Source: Streptomyces decoyicus
GTDB lineage: Bacteria > Actinomycetota > Actinomycetes > Streptomycetales > Streptomycetaceae
Length of the DNA: 64,000 nt
NCBI RefSeq assembly: GCF_019880305.1
Contig: NZ_CP082301.1
Coordinates: forward strand, 4,092,001 to 4,156,000
Reading direction: 5' to 3'
Shown piece after piece: positions 26,867-34,299 of the stretch (within the stretch, counting starts at the first letter, position 1; every line of letters starts with the position of its first letter). A program made the position numbers and the translations under genes. The notes below the pieces were generated by a model that saw only the letters and a list, made by a program, of their open reading frames with translations, was not told the DNA's origin and searched no databases.

Positions 26867-27714
26867 GCTTTGACCTCTCTGAGTGGTTCGTGCGTTCTCT
26901 ACGAATCGAACGCACCAGCCCAGGCTAGGAATGAGGCGGACGGAACCGCCATCCGATGCGCCCCATTAGAGTGAGGGAACGCGCACCATCGGTTACTGAT
27001 CGTGGTGGCGCTGCCCGCGAATCCGACCTCCAACTGACCAATGCCGCGGCCCTGTTGACCAGGGATCAGCGACCGGCGCGCCCATAGGTCGCATCGAAGG
27101 GTGCAACAGCTCCCCTCAGGCCGTCTGCGGGCCGAGGGGACAGTTCCCCTCGGGCCGTCTACGGGCCGTGAAAAGGGCATACAAGGGCACTCAAGGGCGA
27201 CCAACGCCGGCCACCGATGACAGCTCCATCGCAGGCCAGAGCATTGATCGATCACATGACCACGGAGCACAGAGGCGGCGCGTCACCTCTGCCGTTTCGA
27301 GACGCTCTGTGACGGTGGGGCCGATGCGGATGCCGCTGGCACGAGCACACCGGCACAGGCCAGACGTCCTGACACGAGCAGTGATCACTAACCGGGCGCG
27401 GGGCTTCCTCGGACCGGTGTCGCGAAGCGGGCGATGCGAGCGAGAGCCACCAGCATCCCCCTCAAGATCCGAGTGGTTGGCGCGGCCGCGCGTGCCGTGC
27501 GCCATGTCCGCCCGAAGGTGGACCGCCGGAACGGCTTGCCCGTCTCCGCCACGAGCAGCTCGGCCTCATCCGTTCGCGCGGCTTGTTTGCGGGACGTGAG
27601 TGAGGCGTTTCCGGAACGTCAGTGGCCCCGGGAAAAGTGGTGTCCACACCGCGGGAACGGCCAAAGGGACCGGCCAGAGGAAACTCCCGCACGAAGCACA
27701 GGGGGAACCTGATC
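26867..27714. other. 848 bp without a recognised gene
   Basis: No frame shows a ribosome site with a recognisable product. Around 27105-27165 two copies of a CCCTC-x-GGCCGTCT-x-CGGGCCG motif are arranged in tandem. The stretch just upstream of 27715 carries the promoter of the lipoprotein gene. Confidence 0.55.
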
Positions 27715-28404
27715 ATGCGTACTTCCCGGATTCGTACCGCCACCCTGGCCGCCGTCACCGCCGCGCTGGCGCTGGGCCTGACCGCCTGCGGCGGCGCCGA
27801 GGGCAGCTCGAAGGCGGCGGGCGGCGACAACGCCGCCGGTAGCGCGCAGAGCCGGTCCGCGTCCAACGGGGACGGCAAGGGCGGCGCGGAGCAGGCCGAG
27901 AGCGGCGGTAACGCCAAGGAGGGCGCGCGCTCCGCCCCGGGCGGGACGGGCGAGGCCGCGAGCAAGGGCACGACGGCCGGCGCCCAGCAGTGCCGCGGCG
28001 ACGAGATGCTGCTCACCGCGGTGCACCGGTTCGCCGGGCAGCAGGGCGACCACCTGCTGGTCACCGCGTCGAACAAGGGCACCAAGCCCTGCTGGGTCAC
28101 CTCGTACCCGACCGTGAAGCTCGGCGACGTCGACAGCGCCGCACTGCCGCACTCGAAGAAGGACAACCCGGGCGGCGACAAGCACATCACGCTCCAGCCC
28201 GGCGGCAAGGCATACAGCGCGGTGAACCTCTTCGACTACGGCTCGAAGAACCACACGGCGCAGTCGTTCGCCCTCGCGCTGCGCGGCGCGGACGGTCACG
28301 ACGGCCCCTCCTACTCGGTCGACATCCAGGGCGAGAAGACGCAGTTCAGCTGGAGCGAGGCCGACGTGCTGAACTGGAGCACCAAGAAGCCGTACAACTT
28401 CTGA
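27715..28404 (+). CDS. DUF4232 lipoprotein
   Basis: A 229-residue exported lipoprotein. The ATG at 27715 gives MRTSRIRTATLAAVTAALAL then GLTACGG, a good lipobox. A Gly/Ser/Ala-rich linker runs to about residue 85. The DUF4232 domain follows, with paired cysteines (QQCRGDEMLLT and TKPCWVTSYP) and the usual ending AVNLFDYGSKNHTAQSFAL. The function of the family is unknown; it is very common in Streptomyces. It is the last gene of the second islet. Confidence 0.85.
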   Translation: MRTSRIRTATLAAVTAALALGLTACGGAEGSSKAAGGDNAAGSAQSRSASNGDGKGGAEQAESGGNAKEGARSAPGGTGEAASKGTTAGAQQCRGDEMLLTAVHRFAGQQGDHLLVTASNKGTKPCWVTSYPTVKLGDVDSAALPHSKKDNPGGDKHITLQPGGKAYSAVNLFDYGSKNHTAQSFALALRGADGHDGPSYSVDIQGEKTQFSWSEADVLNWSTKKPYNF

Positions 28405-28492
28405 CGGCCCGTCGGCCAGTGGCGCGTCACCGCCTTCCCCCGGGCCCGTCTACGGCCGGAGCTCGCAAGGCTCCCCGGCTCCCCGGCGGCTC

Positions 28493-28548
28493 GGCGACTC
28501 GGTGACTCGGCGACTCGGTGACTCGGTGACTCGGTGACTCGGTGACTC
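28493..28548. repeat. 8 bp tandem repeat, seven copies
   Basis: Seven consecutive units of GGTGACTC or GGCGACTC, followed by one degenerate unit (GGTGAGAT). It lies between the lipoprotein gene and the third attachment core and is not coding on either strand. The remaining bases of 28405-28803 hold that core, its terminator and no gene. Confidence 0.95.
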
Positions 28549-28641
28549 GGTGAGATCACCGGAAACTGCCCTTGGACCCCGGTCGTCCCCCTGCCCACTC
28601 ACACGCTCAACTGGCCGACTACTCCGCTCAGTCACCGTTGA

Positions 28642-28685
28642 TTCCCAAGCTCAGAGCGCGGCTTCGATTCCCGTCACCCGCTCCA
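28642..28685 (+). repeat. Attachment-site core, copy 3 (tRNA-Gly 3' fragment)
   Basis: 44 bp matching the tRNA-Gly 3' end with one change (GCGGG to GCGGC before the T-loop). Preceded by TTGA like copy 2, and followed by the same TCCATAGTTGAGGCCC flank. It marks the outer end of the accessory zone. Confidence 0.9.
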
Positions 28686-28691
28686 TAGTTG

Positions 28692-28716
28692 AGGCCCAGG
28701 TCGGAGACCTGGGCCT
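28692..28716 (+). terminator. Terminator after tRNA fragment copy 3
   Basis: Stem AGGCCCAGGT/ACCTGGGCCT, 5-base loop, followed by TCTTCTTT. Nearly identical to the terminator after copy 2; probably the original terminator of the tRNA-Gly gene before insertion. Confidence 0.8.
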
Positions 28717-28803
28717 TCTTCTTTGCCTGAATGCCTCGGAGTCGCGCGCCATGTGCGTGCCATCCGCAGCCACAAGTGCCGTAGTGGTGCGCCAGATTGG
28801 GTC

Positions 28804-29430
28804 CTACTCGGACGCCGCCGCCGTCTCGGCGGTCGCGAAAATCCGGTCGAGATGGTGCCGGAGCACCGCGATGACCGACTCCGGACTCCGCTGGCCCACG
28901 AGGATGCTGGTGCCCATGGTCGCCGTCATCGCGAGCAGGCTGATCGCCTCCGTGCGCGCGTCGAGCCCGGGAGCGGCCAGACCTGACGCCTGGGCCTCTT
29001 CGAGCAGGCCGGTCAGGGCGTTCTCGGCGGCGTCGGGGTTGTCGATGAAGGGCTGGGCGGCCAGTGCGTCGTCGGTCACGGCCAGGATCGAGTAGGAGCT
29101 GTAGAGGAGGTGGAAGGTGCGGCTCTCCTCATCGGTCGGGAGGGAGGCAAGCAGCAGCGCCTCGCTGGTCGCGCGGGGGCCCGGGTTCGGACCGGCGGCG
29201 CGGAGGCGAGCGCCCACCCGCGCGGTGAAGCGGTCGGTCAGGTGCTGGAGCCCGTAGAAGAGCAGCTTCTCCTTGGTCTCGAAGTAGTACTGCACGAGTC
29301 GGAGGGATACGCCGGCCTCCGCGGCCACGTCGCGCATGCCGACGGCGTGCAGTCCTCGACGCCCCGCGACCTGGATGAGCGCCTCGGCGATCTGGGCGCG
29401 CCGTTCCTCGTGGTCCACGCGCTTTGGCAT
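28804..29430 (-). CDS. TetR-family transcriptional regulator
   Basis: A 208-residue regulator. I chose ATG 29430 (MPKRVDHEERRAQIAEALIQ) over the longer ORF start, which overlaps the operator. The helix-turn-helix is LHAVGMRDVAAEAGVSLRLV then QYYFETKEKLLFYG. The C-terminal domain contains FHLLYSSYSILAVTDDALAA. It diverges from an alpha/beta-hydrolase gene, and the 130 bp between contain phased inverted repeats (29491-29530), the likely shared operator. The ligand is unknown and may be the hydrolase's substrate. Confidence 0.9.
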   Translation of the reverse strand: MPKRVDHEERRAQIAEALIQVAGRRGLHAVGMRDVAAEAGVSLRLVQYYFETKEKLLFYGLQHLTDRFTARVGARLRAAGPNPGPRATSEALLLASLPTDEESRTFHLLYSSYSILAVTDDALAAQPFIDNPDAAENALTGLLEEAQASGLAAPGLDARTEAISLLAMTATMGTSILVGQRSPESVIAVLRHHLDRIFATAETAAASE

Positions 29431-29490
29431 GTGCCGGTGTCTCCGCCCGTCGGTGTCGGGTTCGCGGTCCGGCTCTTCCCGGACCTCTTT

Positions 29491-29530
29491 ATGGTACCGC
29501 CGTACCATCGTCATGGTACGGTCGTATCAC
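29491..29530. promoter_or_regulatory. Four phased half-sites, likely TetR operator
   Basis: ATGGTAC (29491), GTACCAT (29502), ATGGTAC (29513) and degenerate GTATCAC (29524) alternate in orientation with an exact 11 bp period. Each neighbouring pair is a 7-4-7 inverted repeat. It lies between the TetR gene and the hydrolase gene and can accommodate two dimers. Confidence 0.8.
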
Positions 29531-29559
29531 GAAGAACGGATCTCCCCGGAGGTGCCCCC

Positions 29560-30510
29560 GTGCCCGAGAACACGACCCGTGTGCGCCGCGATGTCGGCCG
29601 CTACGTGAACGACGAGCTGCGCGACCGCTACTTCGCCGCCTGCGACGCCGTCTACGCGATGGGTGCGCCCGCCCGCTCCGAGACGGACGTCGAGACCAGC
29701 TTCGGCACCACGCACGTCTACCGGTACGGCCCCACGGATCCGGCAGCCGAGTCCCGTACGCCGGTGGTCCTGATCCACGGCGCGGGCTACTGCTCGGCGA
29801 TGTGGTACCCCAACACCCCCGCGCTCAGCGCCGAACGGCCCGTCTACGCGCTCGACACCCCTGGCGACGCCGGGCGCAGCGTCCACCGCGAGCCCATGTG
29901 GCAGCCGGAGCACGCCACCCAGTGGCTCGACGAGGCGCTCGACGCCCTCGGCCTCGACCGGGTCCACCTGGTCGGCTCCTCGTACGGCGGCTGGCTGGTG
30001 CTCAACATGGCCCACCGCCGGCCCGGACGGCTCGCGTCGGTCACCGCCCTCGACCCCGGCGGCCTGGAGAAGGTGGGCCTGCGCTTCTTCGCCTGGGTCT
30101 TCGTCAGTCTCTTCGCCAGCTTCGCCCCCAAGGCGCTGCGCCCGCGCCTCGCCTCCTGGCTGGAGCAACCGGTCATCGCCGTTCCCGAGTTGCGGACGTG
30201 GATCCAGGCGGGCGCGCGCGCCTTCCGGATCCGCCGCCCCGCGCCGCTGCCGCTGACCGAGGACGCGCTGCGCTCCATCCGGACCCCGCTCTACCTCGTC
30301 ATGGGCAAGCGCAGCCTGCTGGTACACCCGCAGCGGCAGCTGGAACGGGTGCCGCGGCTGATCCCCGGAGCCCGTGCCGAGATCATCGCCGCTACGGGCC
30401 ACGGCCCGCAGATCGACCACCCCGACGTGGTCAACGCCCGGATGCTGAGCTTCATGGAGGACGTCGACTCCCTCGACCCGGCCGAGGTCGACGGCGTGGT
30501 CGACGCGTAA
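29560..30510 (+). CDS. Alpha/beta-fold hydrolase
   Basis: A 316-residue protein from GTG 29560, with GGAGG eight bases upstream. The oxyanion region is PVVLIHGAGYCSAMWYPN, the nucleophile elbow HLVGSSYGGW (Ser), the acid region is near YLVMGKRSLLVHP and the His is in ATGHGPQIDHP. A hydrophobic cap with FFAWVFVSLFASFAPKALRP lies between. The layout fits small-ester or lactone hydrolases under TetR control. The substrate cannot be read from sequence. Confidence 0.9.
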   Translation: MPENTTRVRRDVGRYVNDELRDRYFAACDAVYAMGAPARSETDVETSFGTTHVYRYGPTDPAAESRTPVVLIHGAGYCSAMWYPNTPALSAERPVYALDTPGDAGRSVHREPMWQPEHATQWLDEALDALGLDRVHLVGSSYGGWLVLNMAHRRPGRLASVTALDPGGLEKVGLRFFAWVFVSLFASFAPKALRPRLASWLEQPVIAVPELRTWIQAGARAFRIRRPAPLPLTEDALRSIRTPLYLVMGKRSLLVHPQRQLERVPRLIPGARAEIIAATGHGPQIDHPDVVNARMLSFMEDVDSLDPAEVDGVVDA

Positions 30511-30701
30511 GACCTGCGGCTGGGAAGACTCCGGTACTGCCGGACCGGAGGCTGCACACCGCAGCCTCCGCCACCGAGCTTGCCGACCACCTCACGTGCA
30601 GAGCCATGACGGCGTATAGCAGTTCCAGCCCAAAGTCGTTGCGTCTGCCTCGTTTTGCGAAACCTCGAGTGGTGTCCCACGCATCGCACTAATCTTTCAA
30701 C

Positions 30702-31838
30702 GTGACTAACGCACAGCCCATTGGGTTCTGGAGCTACACCCATCGCGATGACCATTTGGATGGCGGCCGCATCGTACGACTGTCCGAGCAGATCGCCAAT
30801 GCGTTCGAAATCATCACAGGCGATCCTCTCGAAATCTTTCTCGACAAGAAGTCACTCGAGTGGGGCGATGCCTGGCGAATGCGACTGGACTCCGTCCTTA
30901 CCGGCACCACCTTCCTCATTCCGATCGTGACGCCCAAGTTCCTGATGAGCCAGGAATGCAGGCGCGAAGTCATCACATTTGCGGGACACGCTGCCAGCCT
31001 CAGCCTGGATGAGCTTTTATTGCCAATCCACTACGTGAACGTGCCTCAACTGACGCAAGAGGCTGAGGATCACCCAGCCGACGAGGTTGTGGAACTCATC
31101 TCGAAGCGACAATGGGTAGATTGGCGCGAGCTCCGCCTGGAGGACGAAGATTCTCCAGCGTATCGAAAAGCAGTCCACGAGCTCGCTCGGCGACTTGCTG
31201 AAATCCTCGACACAGCGCCTCCCGCCCAGCCCGTAGAGCTCGCTCCACTGAATCAGGTCGAGGAAGAACCGCCTGGCTTCATTGAGATCATGGCGGAAAT
31301 GGAGGAAGCCCTCCCCGCCTGGTACGAAACCGTCCAGCAGTTCGCGGAGATCATTGCCAGCATTGGCGAGGAGTCGAATTGGGCGGCAGTAGAAATCGCC
31401 GCATCCGACGCCAGAGGCGGAGGATTCACCGGTCGCATGCGCGTAGCAGAAGAACTGGCCACGCGACTTGCCGAGCCGGCGGAGAAGGCCGACGCCCTCG
31501 GGTCGAAGTATTGGACCGAGCTGGCCGCTATCGACCCAGGCGTCATTGGCATCATCAGGCGCGCTTCGGAAGAAGACATCCCTCTCGAAGACAGAGAGGC
31601 TGCTCGCTCATTCTTTAAAGAGATCAAGGAACTGGCGGGCGTCACCACAACGACCACCGCCCAGCTCAAGGAATTCTCGAACAGCATCGGCGGCGCCGCG
31701 CAAGGAAGCCGCCGGCTCCGGCCGAAATTCAGGACGATTCAGGCCGCGGTTCAGAAAGTCATCGACAGTCAGACGATCATCAACGAGTGGAGTCGCATGG
31801 CCGATGACGTCGATCTCGGCGACGATGACCAGCATTAG
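30702..31838 (+). CDS. TIR-domain protein with helical C-terminal region
   Basis: A 378-residue cytoplasmic protein starting at GTG 30702 with a weak ribosome site. Residues 6-160 form a TIR domain: GFWSYTHRDD (strand A and box 1), LEIFLDKKSLEWGDAWRMRL, FLIPIVTPKFLMSQECRREV. Glu89 in SQECRREV aligns with the catalytic Glu of NAD-cleaving TIRs such as SARM1 Glu642. Residues ~185-378 are acidic and helical, with no recognised sensor. Codon use is visibly less GC-rich at third positions than in its neighbours, suggesting acquisition. It is probably an NADase involved in phage defence or signalling, with no partner gene alongside. Confidence 0.8.
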   Translation: MTNAQPIGFWSYTHRDDHLDGGRIVRLSEQIANAFEIITGDPLEIFLDKKSLEWGDAWRMRLDSVLTGTTFLIPIVTPKFLMSQECRREVITFAGHAASLSLDELLLPIHYVNVPQLTQEAEDHPADEVVELISKRQWVDWRELRLEDEDSPAYRKAVHELARRLAEILDTAPPAQPVELAPLNQVEEEPPGFIEIMAEMEEALPAWYETVQQFAEIIASIGEESNWAAVEIAASDARGGGFTGRMRVAEELATRLAEPAEKADALGSKYWTELAAIDPGVIGIIRRASEEDIPLEDREAARSFFKEIKELAGVTTTTTAQLKEFSNSIGGAAQGSRRLRPKFRTIQAAVQKVIDSQTIINEWSRMADDVDLGDDDQH

Positions 31839-32088
31839 CAGGAAGTGTCACATGGCGGGCCTGCCAGGTGTGGGCATCCCCGCCTGACATCAATGACGGC
31901 AGACGGCCCGCCCGCAAGCGGCCTCTGACGGCCTCCCAGCACAAGAAGGCACGGCCTTCAAGGCTCCGTAGATCGAACTCCTCATACGGTGGTCGATCGC
32001 CACTCGTACCAGCCGGCTCGCGTCTCCCCTCCCCGCCGAGTACTTCGAGCGCGTGCTCCAGGAGTTCGGCTGCCATTTCCAGCTGCAT
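31780..32088 (-). CDS. Doubtful 102-residue hypothetical protein
   Basis: The frame reads MQLEMAAELLEHALEVLGGE, then YEEFDLRSLEGRAFLCWEAV, which looks protein-like, but the last ~20 codons overlap the 3' end of the TIR gene antiparallel. No family recognised. The rest of 31839-32389 contains no clear gene; a plus-strand frame ending FYGGDHRGYTDYPTLSA at 32306 may be another fragment. Confidence 0.35.
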   Translation of the reverse strand: MQLEMAAELLEHALEVLGGEGRREPAGTSGDRPPYEEFDLRSLEGRAFLCWEAVRGRLRAGRLPSLMSGGDAHTWQARHVTLPANAGHRRRDRRHRPCDSTR

Positions 32089-32389
32089 CGCTTCAGTGCT
32101 CGGCGGGCCAGGCGGCGCACAGCCATCCGGGAACTGTGCGACGTGGAGCTTCCAGGGCGTCGACAACACTCTGGGGATGGCTGCTGGTGGGTAGTCAGGT
32201 GCTCAGGCGGTCAGGTGGTCAGGGCCCGTTCAACGACCCCGGCAAGGCCACCTTCTACGGCGGCGACCACCGCGGCTACACCGACTACCCCACCCTCAGC
32301 GCCTGAGCGGCGACTGAGCCGGGGCAGCCCCGCAGTGAGGCATAGCGCGTGCCGTCGCCTCTCTTCCCGCCGCTACCCGGGAGTTTCCG

Positions 32390-32533
32390 ATGTCCAAAGC
32401 CATCACCTTCGCCGCGTACGGCGCGCCCGAGGTGCTGCGGCCGTCGGAGGTCACCCCGCCGGAGCCCGCGCCGGGCCAGGCCCGGATCCGGGTGCGGGCC
32501 GCCTCCGTGCACCCCCTCGACCTCAAGATCCGG
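32390..32533 (+). pseudogene. Truncated zinc-type NADP-dependent quinone oxidoreductase
   Basis: The first 48 codons, MSKAITFAAYGAPEVLRPSE through VRVRAASVHPLDLKIR-like sequence, are the N-terminus of an MDR/quinone-oxidoreductase family enzyme (about 310 residues when complete). Homology then stops abruptly and the frame runs into the region antisense to the downstream ATPase gene. The catalytic and NADPH-binding domains are absent, so it is inactive. Confidence 0.8.
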
Positions 32534-32609
32534 CCCTGTCGTGGGGGGCGCCGCCTCGCTGGTCACGGTCGGGCGAGACCGCGTCCCGTGGCGGGACCAC
32601 AGGGCCCCG

Positions 32610-33023
32610 CTACCGGGGAAGTTGGGCATGGATGGTTTTGCCGGTTCCGGGGGCGGGGGTGATGGCCAGGTAGCTGGTGAGGTGGCGGACCATGTGCCAG
32701 CCGAAGCCACCGCCGCCGCCGTTGAGATCAGGGGTGCGTTCGCGGGGGGCCGCTGAGCTGAGGTCGCTGACCGCCGCGGTCAGCGTGTCCGGGCCGGCGA
32801 AGAGTTGGAGGGTGTACCGGCCACCGCCGTGGCGCAGTGCGTTGGTGGCGAGTTCGGAGACCACCAGGAGGAAGGTGTCCACCCGCTCGGGATCCGGTGC
32901 CGGAGTGAGGTGGTCGGTGAATGCGCGGGTCGCCTCGCGGGCCCGGTGGATGCTGTCCAGGCTTTCGCCCCGCACCACGGTCGGTACGGGATGAGGGGCG
33001 CTGGTGATCTTCATACCGTTCAT
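32610..33023 (-). CDS. RsbW-like ATP-binding protein (HATPase_c_2)
   Basis: A 137-residue GHKL ATPase. The N box is LLVVSELATNALRHGGG and the G boxes are GGGGFGWHMVRHL and GTGKTIHAQL. The opening has IHRAREATRAFTDHL, typical of the streptomycete RsbW/anti-sigma-kinase-like single-domain proteins. Such proteins phosphorylate or bind anti-anti-sigma factors; none is encoded next to it. The start could be ATG 33023 or 33014. Confidence 0.85.
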   Translation of the reverse strand: MNGMKITSAPHPVPTVVRGESLDSIHRAREATRAFTDHLTPAPDPERVDTFLLVVSELATNALRHGGGRYTLQLFAGPDTLTAAVSDLSSAAPRERTPDLNGGGGGFGWHMVRHLTSYLAITPAPGTGKTIHAQLPR

Positions 33024-33246
33024 GCGCGTACACCCCGCCTGTGATCTGTTGCGCCTTTTGCCGTGGCTGGCAGTGTGCCCGCCCCGTCCGTTCCCACACC
33101 CCGGACAACGCGCTTCCTGGTGCAGTTTCCATCAGACACGGATGACAGAAGCTCGGCCCTCGCCTTCACAGAAAATCTGCCATGGCGGCGGTAGACATGC
33201 GGGCCCTCGGGGGTTAGGGTTTTCGACGTAGCCAAGAGATCGAAAG

Positions 33247-33349
33247 GCGCGGCAGAGGTCGAACTGCCGCGCGTGCAGTGCCAGAAGAGGCACGGCAGTG
33301 GAGTCGCGGGGCCGAATGGTATGCATGTGGGCCCCGCGACTGACTGCCG
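33247..33349. other. Strongly structured non-coding segment
   Basis: Two adjacent hairpins lie in a 650 bp gene-free stretch (33024-33670). The first has a 9 bp perfect stem (33247-33255 with 33264-33272). The second has a 12 bp perfect stem (33302-33313 with 33330-33341) with a 16-base loop, extended past a small internal loop by 7 further pairs (33293-33299 with 33343-33349). It could be the 5' leader of the regulator at 33671, a small RNA, or a terminator. No coding frame explains it. Confidence 0.6.
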
Positions 33350-33611
33350 GGCCGGGCGGCCCCTGGGGCCGCGAGCGGAACCGCAGGGATCCGCAGGAGC
33401 AAGCAGGTCAGCAGACGGATGAGAAGGAGGCAGACGCCATCAGGATCGCCCGGGCGAGGAAGTGAGTCCGCTCGGGTACCGCAGGCCCCGGAATGGAAGG
33501 TGGTCCCCGGTCACACATCCGCGATCCCCGCACTTCCCGCCCTCTCCCGGGCGACGGTGCGGAAACAGAAAGCCGGCACCGCAGTAGCCGGCAGATGGTG
33601 TTCAAATCCCT

Positions 33612-33646
33612 CGGGGCCCTGGTGCGTGTTCGGCACCAGGGCCCCG
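33612..33646 (+). promoter_or_regulatory. 14 bp perfect hairpin in the leader of the small MerR-like gene
   Basis: Stem 33612-33625 with 33633-33646 and a 7-base loop (GTGTTCG), ending 24 bases before the ATG of the regulator at 33671. No T-run follows. It may act as an attenuator or define an mRNA 5' end. Confidence 0.6.
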
Positions 33647-33670
33647 CGACGTCCCCGACCAGAGGTGCAA

Positions 33671-34009
33671 ATGACCGCAGAAATCTCTCACGACCGTCTC
33701 AACGACGAGGACTACCCCGCCTACACCATGGGGCGAGCCGCCGAAATGCTCGGCACCACCCCCGCCTTCCTGCGGGCCCTCGGTGAGGCCCAGCTGATCA
33801 CGCCCTTGCGGTCCGAGGGTGGCCACCGCCGCTACTCCCGCTACCAGCTGCGTATCGCCGCACGCGCCCGCGAACTCGTCGACCAGGGAACCCCCGTCGA
33901 CGCCGCCTGCCGCATCGTCATCCTCCAAGACCAGCTCGAGGAAGCTCAGCGCATCAACGAAGAACTGCGCACGTCACCCGCCGGGCCCCGCCTCGAGGCC
34001 GACGTCTGA
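33671..34009 (+). CDS. Small MerR-type helix-turn-helix regulator
   Basis: A 112-residue protein. The DNA-binding head is YTMGRAAEMLGTTPAFLRAL then GGHRRYSRYQLRIAARAREL. A coiled-coil segment follows (IVILQDQLEEAQRINEELRT) with no effector domain. The ATG at 33671 has GAGGTG upstream; the longer in-frame ORF runs through the structured leader and is not credible. Similar short MerR-like proteins occur next to cold-shock genes in streptomycetes, and the cold-shock cluster starts 4 kb away here. Confidence 0.85.
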   Translation: MTAEISHDRLNDEDYPAYTMGRAAEMLGTTPAFLRALGEAQLITPLRSEGGHRRYSRYQLRIAARARELVDQGTPVDAACRIVILQDQLEEAQRINEELRTSPAGPRLEADV

Positions 34010-34299
34010 AAACCCGCTTCCGCGCCCGCGCACGGCCGCCGCGCCCCGAGGACGTTCAGTCGGCGTCGGACCCGCCGGCGTCACGGCCCGTCCCACAGCA
34101 GCCACCCGGACGAGCTCCGTCGATGTCGTCGCCGGAGCTCATCGCCGTCAGCCGGACGCCGGGGGGCTGAGCTCCGTGGCCGAGGTGTCCCCTCTTCTCG
34201 CGGCAGCGTCCGAGGCTCCGCGCCTCTGATTCACCGGGAGCCGGGCGGGCCATCGGGACGTGGGACGGACGAGGCCCACGCGCCAGGACACTGCTGTGC
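34010..34299. other. Intergenic, no gene recognised
   Basis: About 290 bp between convergent genes. I see no convincing frame and no strong hairpin. Confidence 0.5.

Noticed and set aside
28493..28548. CRISPR-like array
   Set aside because: The 8 bp units are contiguous without spacers. No CRISPR array or cas gene was seen anywhere in the window.
33484..33618. Possible tRNA, including tRNA-Sec, suggested by GTTCAAATCC and complementary GGCCCCG/CGGGGCC ends
   Set aside because: The segment is too long, lacks a consistent D-arm and T-arm, and the TTCAAAT loop has no 5 bp stem. The CGGGGCC belongs to the leader hairpin instead.
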